Shown here: positions 5,419-5,598 of the stretch, piece by piece
How the letters are laid out: every line of letters starts with the position of its first letter
Position numbering within the stretch: the first letter of the stretch is position 1
Assembly: GCA_003447895.1 (NCBI GenBank)
Contig: DLYC01000037.1
Location: forward strand, 1,647 to 7,244
DNA length: 5,598 bases
Direction: 5' to 3'
Source of the DNA: Lachnospiraceae bacterium
Lineage (GTDB): Bacteria; Bacillota; Clostridia; Lachnospirales; Lachnospiraceae
The notes under the pieces: generated by a model
The model's database searches: none
What the model saw: only the letters and a program-made list of their open reading frames with translations
Told to the model about the DNA's origin: nothing
Translations under genes and position numbers: made by a program

Positions 5419-5435
5419 AGAAGACTGCATCTTCT
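5419..5435. promoter_or_regulatory. Inverted repeat AGAAGA-N5-TCTTCT between the divergent promoters
   Basis: Perfect 6-base arms lie in the 32 bases separating the two -35 boxes, touching that of the Rrf2 gene. It could be a site for another regulator, or chance. Confidence 0.25.
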
Positions 5436-5463
5436 TGATTTGCCTATTTACCTACCGTATAAT
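5435..5463 (+). promoter_or_regulatory. Promoter of the Rrf2 regulator gene
   Basis: TTGATT (5435-5440), 17 bases, TATAAT (5458-5463). Transcription should start near 5470, leaving a leader of about 19 bases. Confidence 0.85.
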
Positions 5464-5466
5464 AGG
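5443..5466. promoter_or_regulatory. Rrf2/CymR-type operator copy 2, over the Rrf2 gene promoter
   Basis: The same core CCTATTTACCTACC (5443-5456) is closed by AATAGG (5461-5466), with arms 12 bases apart. It overlaps the spacer and the -10 box, implying autorepression. It lies 61 bases from copy 1 in the same orientation, about six helical turns, so both could sit on one face of the DNA. Confidence 0.75.
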
Positions 5467-5475
5467 GGAAAAGAA

Positions 5476-5487
5476 AGGAGGCCTCCT
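5476..5487 (+). promoter_or_regulatory. Ribosome binding site of the Rrf2 gene, inside a 12-base perfect palindrome
   Basis: AGGAGG (5476-5481) is followed directly by CCTCCT (5482-5487), its exact complement, 7 bases before ATG 5489. A zero-spacer palindrome cannot fold completely, but a partial stem could hide the site and lower translation. Confidence 0.6.
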
Positions 5488-5488
5488 C

Positions 5489-5598
5489 ATGATCTCAACA
5501 CGCGGACGATATGCGATCCGGGTTATGCTGGATCTCGCAGAACATAATAACGGGAACTATATTCCGCTGAAAGATATCGCGGCCAGACAGGATATTTC
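5489..5598 (+). CDS. Rrf2-family transcriptional regulator, 5' part (CymR/IscR type)
   Basis: Thirty-six codons are visible before the window ends. MISTRGRYAIRVMLDLAEHN followed by IPLKDIAARQDI is the standard opening of Rrf2 proteins (CymR begins with ISTKGRYG, IscR with LTSKGRYA). It forms helix 1 and the start of the winged helix-turn-helix that binds DNA as a dimer. The cysteine ligands that would tell an iron-sulfur IscR from a CymR lie beyond the window. Divergence from cysK and the shared operator argue for a CymR-like repressor of cysteine biosynthesis, which in Bacillus acts with CysK. IscR remains the alternative, and genes following in the next window (for example iscS/nifU) would favour it. 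Confidence 0.88.
   Translation, partial: MISTRGRYAIRVMLDLAEHNNGNYIPLKDIAARQDI

Noticed and set aside
5313..5488. T-box or S-box (SAM) riboswitch in front of cysK
   Set aside because: The leader from the predicted start of transcription is only about 55 bases and lacks the conserved motifs and terminator; promoter-level operators explain control better.

Overview
The window has mid-range GC, strong AGGAGG-type ribosome binding sites, sigma-A-type promoters and Rho-independent terminators. Together with the gene content (1-phosphofructokinase, a Firmicutes-type Rrf2/cysteine synthase pair), this suggests a chromosomal segment of a Clostridia member, plausibly Lachnospiraceae. The taxon is inferred from style and was not checked by search.

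Layout. (a) 1-2312, all minus strand and read right to left: 1-phosphofructokinase (fruK, 1404-2312); a decayed, frameshifted piece of a fructose-PTS EIIA domain where fruA would be expected (about 1187-1396); a flavodoxin-fold NAD(P)H oxidoreductase (547-1110); a REP-like palindrome that swallows its stop codon (520-550); a conserved-looking 139-residue protein of unknown function (84-503); and the first eight codons of another gene (1-26). (b) 2313-2607: a divergent intergenic region holding an inverted repeat before fruK and a good promoter for the rightward gene. (c) 2608-3375, plus strand: an orphan four-helix membrane protein with its own promoter and a strong terminator (3413-3448). (d) 3541-4116, minus strand: a histidine-phosphatase-family enzyme with its own -10 box. 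(e) 4380-5312, minus strand: cysteine synthase (cysK), ending in a clear terminator (4328-4362). (f) 5313-5488: a compact divergent control region. (g) 5489 to the window end, plus strand: the start of an Rrf2-family repressor (CymR/IscR type).

How the parts work together. The best-supported circuit is cysK and the Rrf2 gene. Each has a near-consensus promoter, and each promoter carries one copy of the same operator-like element (identical 14-base core plus a CCTATT...AATAGG frame). This implies joint repression of cysK and autoregulation, as for CymR. The fruK region looks like a fructose-use operon whose transporter gene has been lost: the kinase is intact, but only a scrap of EIIA carrying the phospho-histidine motif remains. 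No CRISPR array, insertion sequence, phage gene, tRNA or rRNA was found. The least explained coding region is the membrane protein in (c), and no multi-gene undescribed system is visible here.
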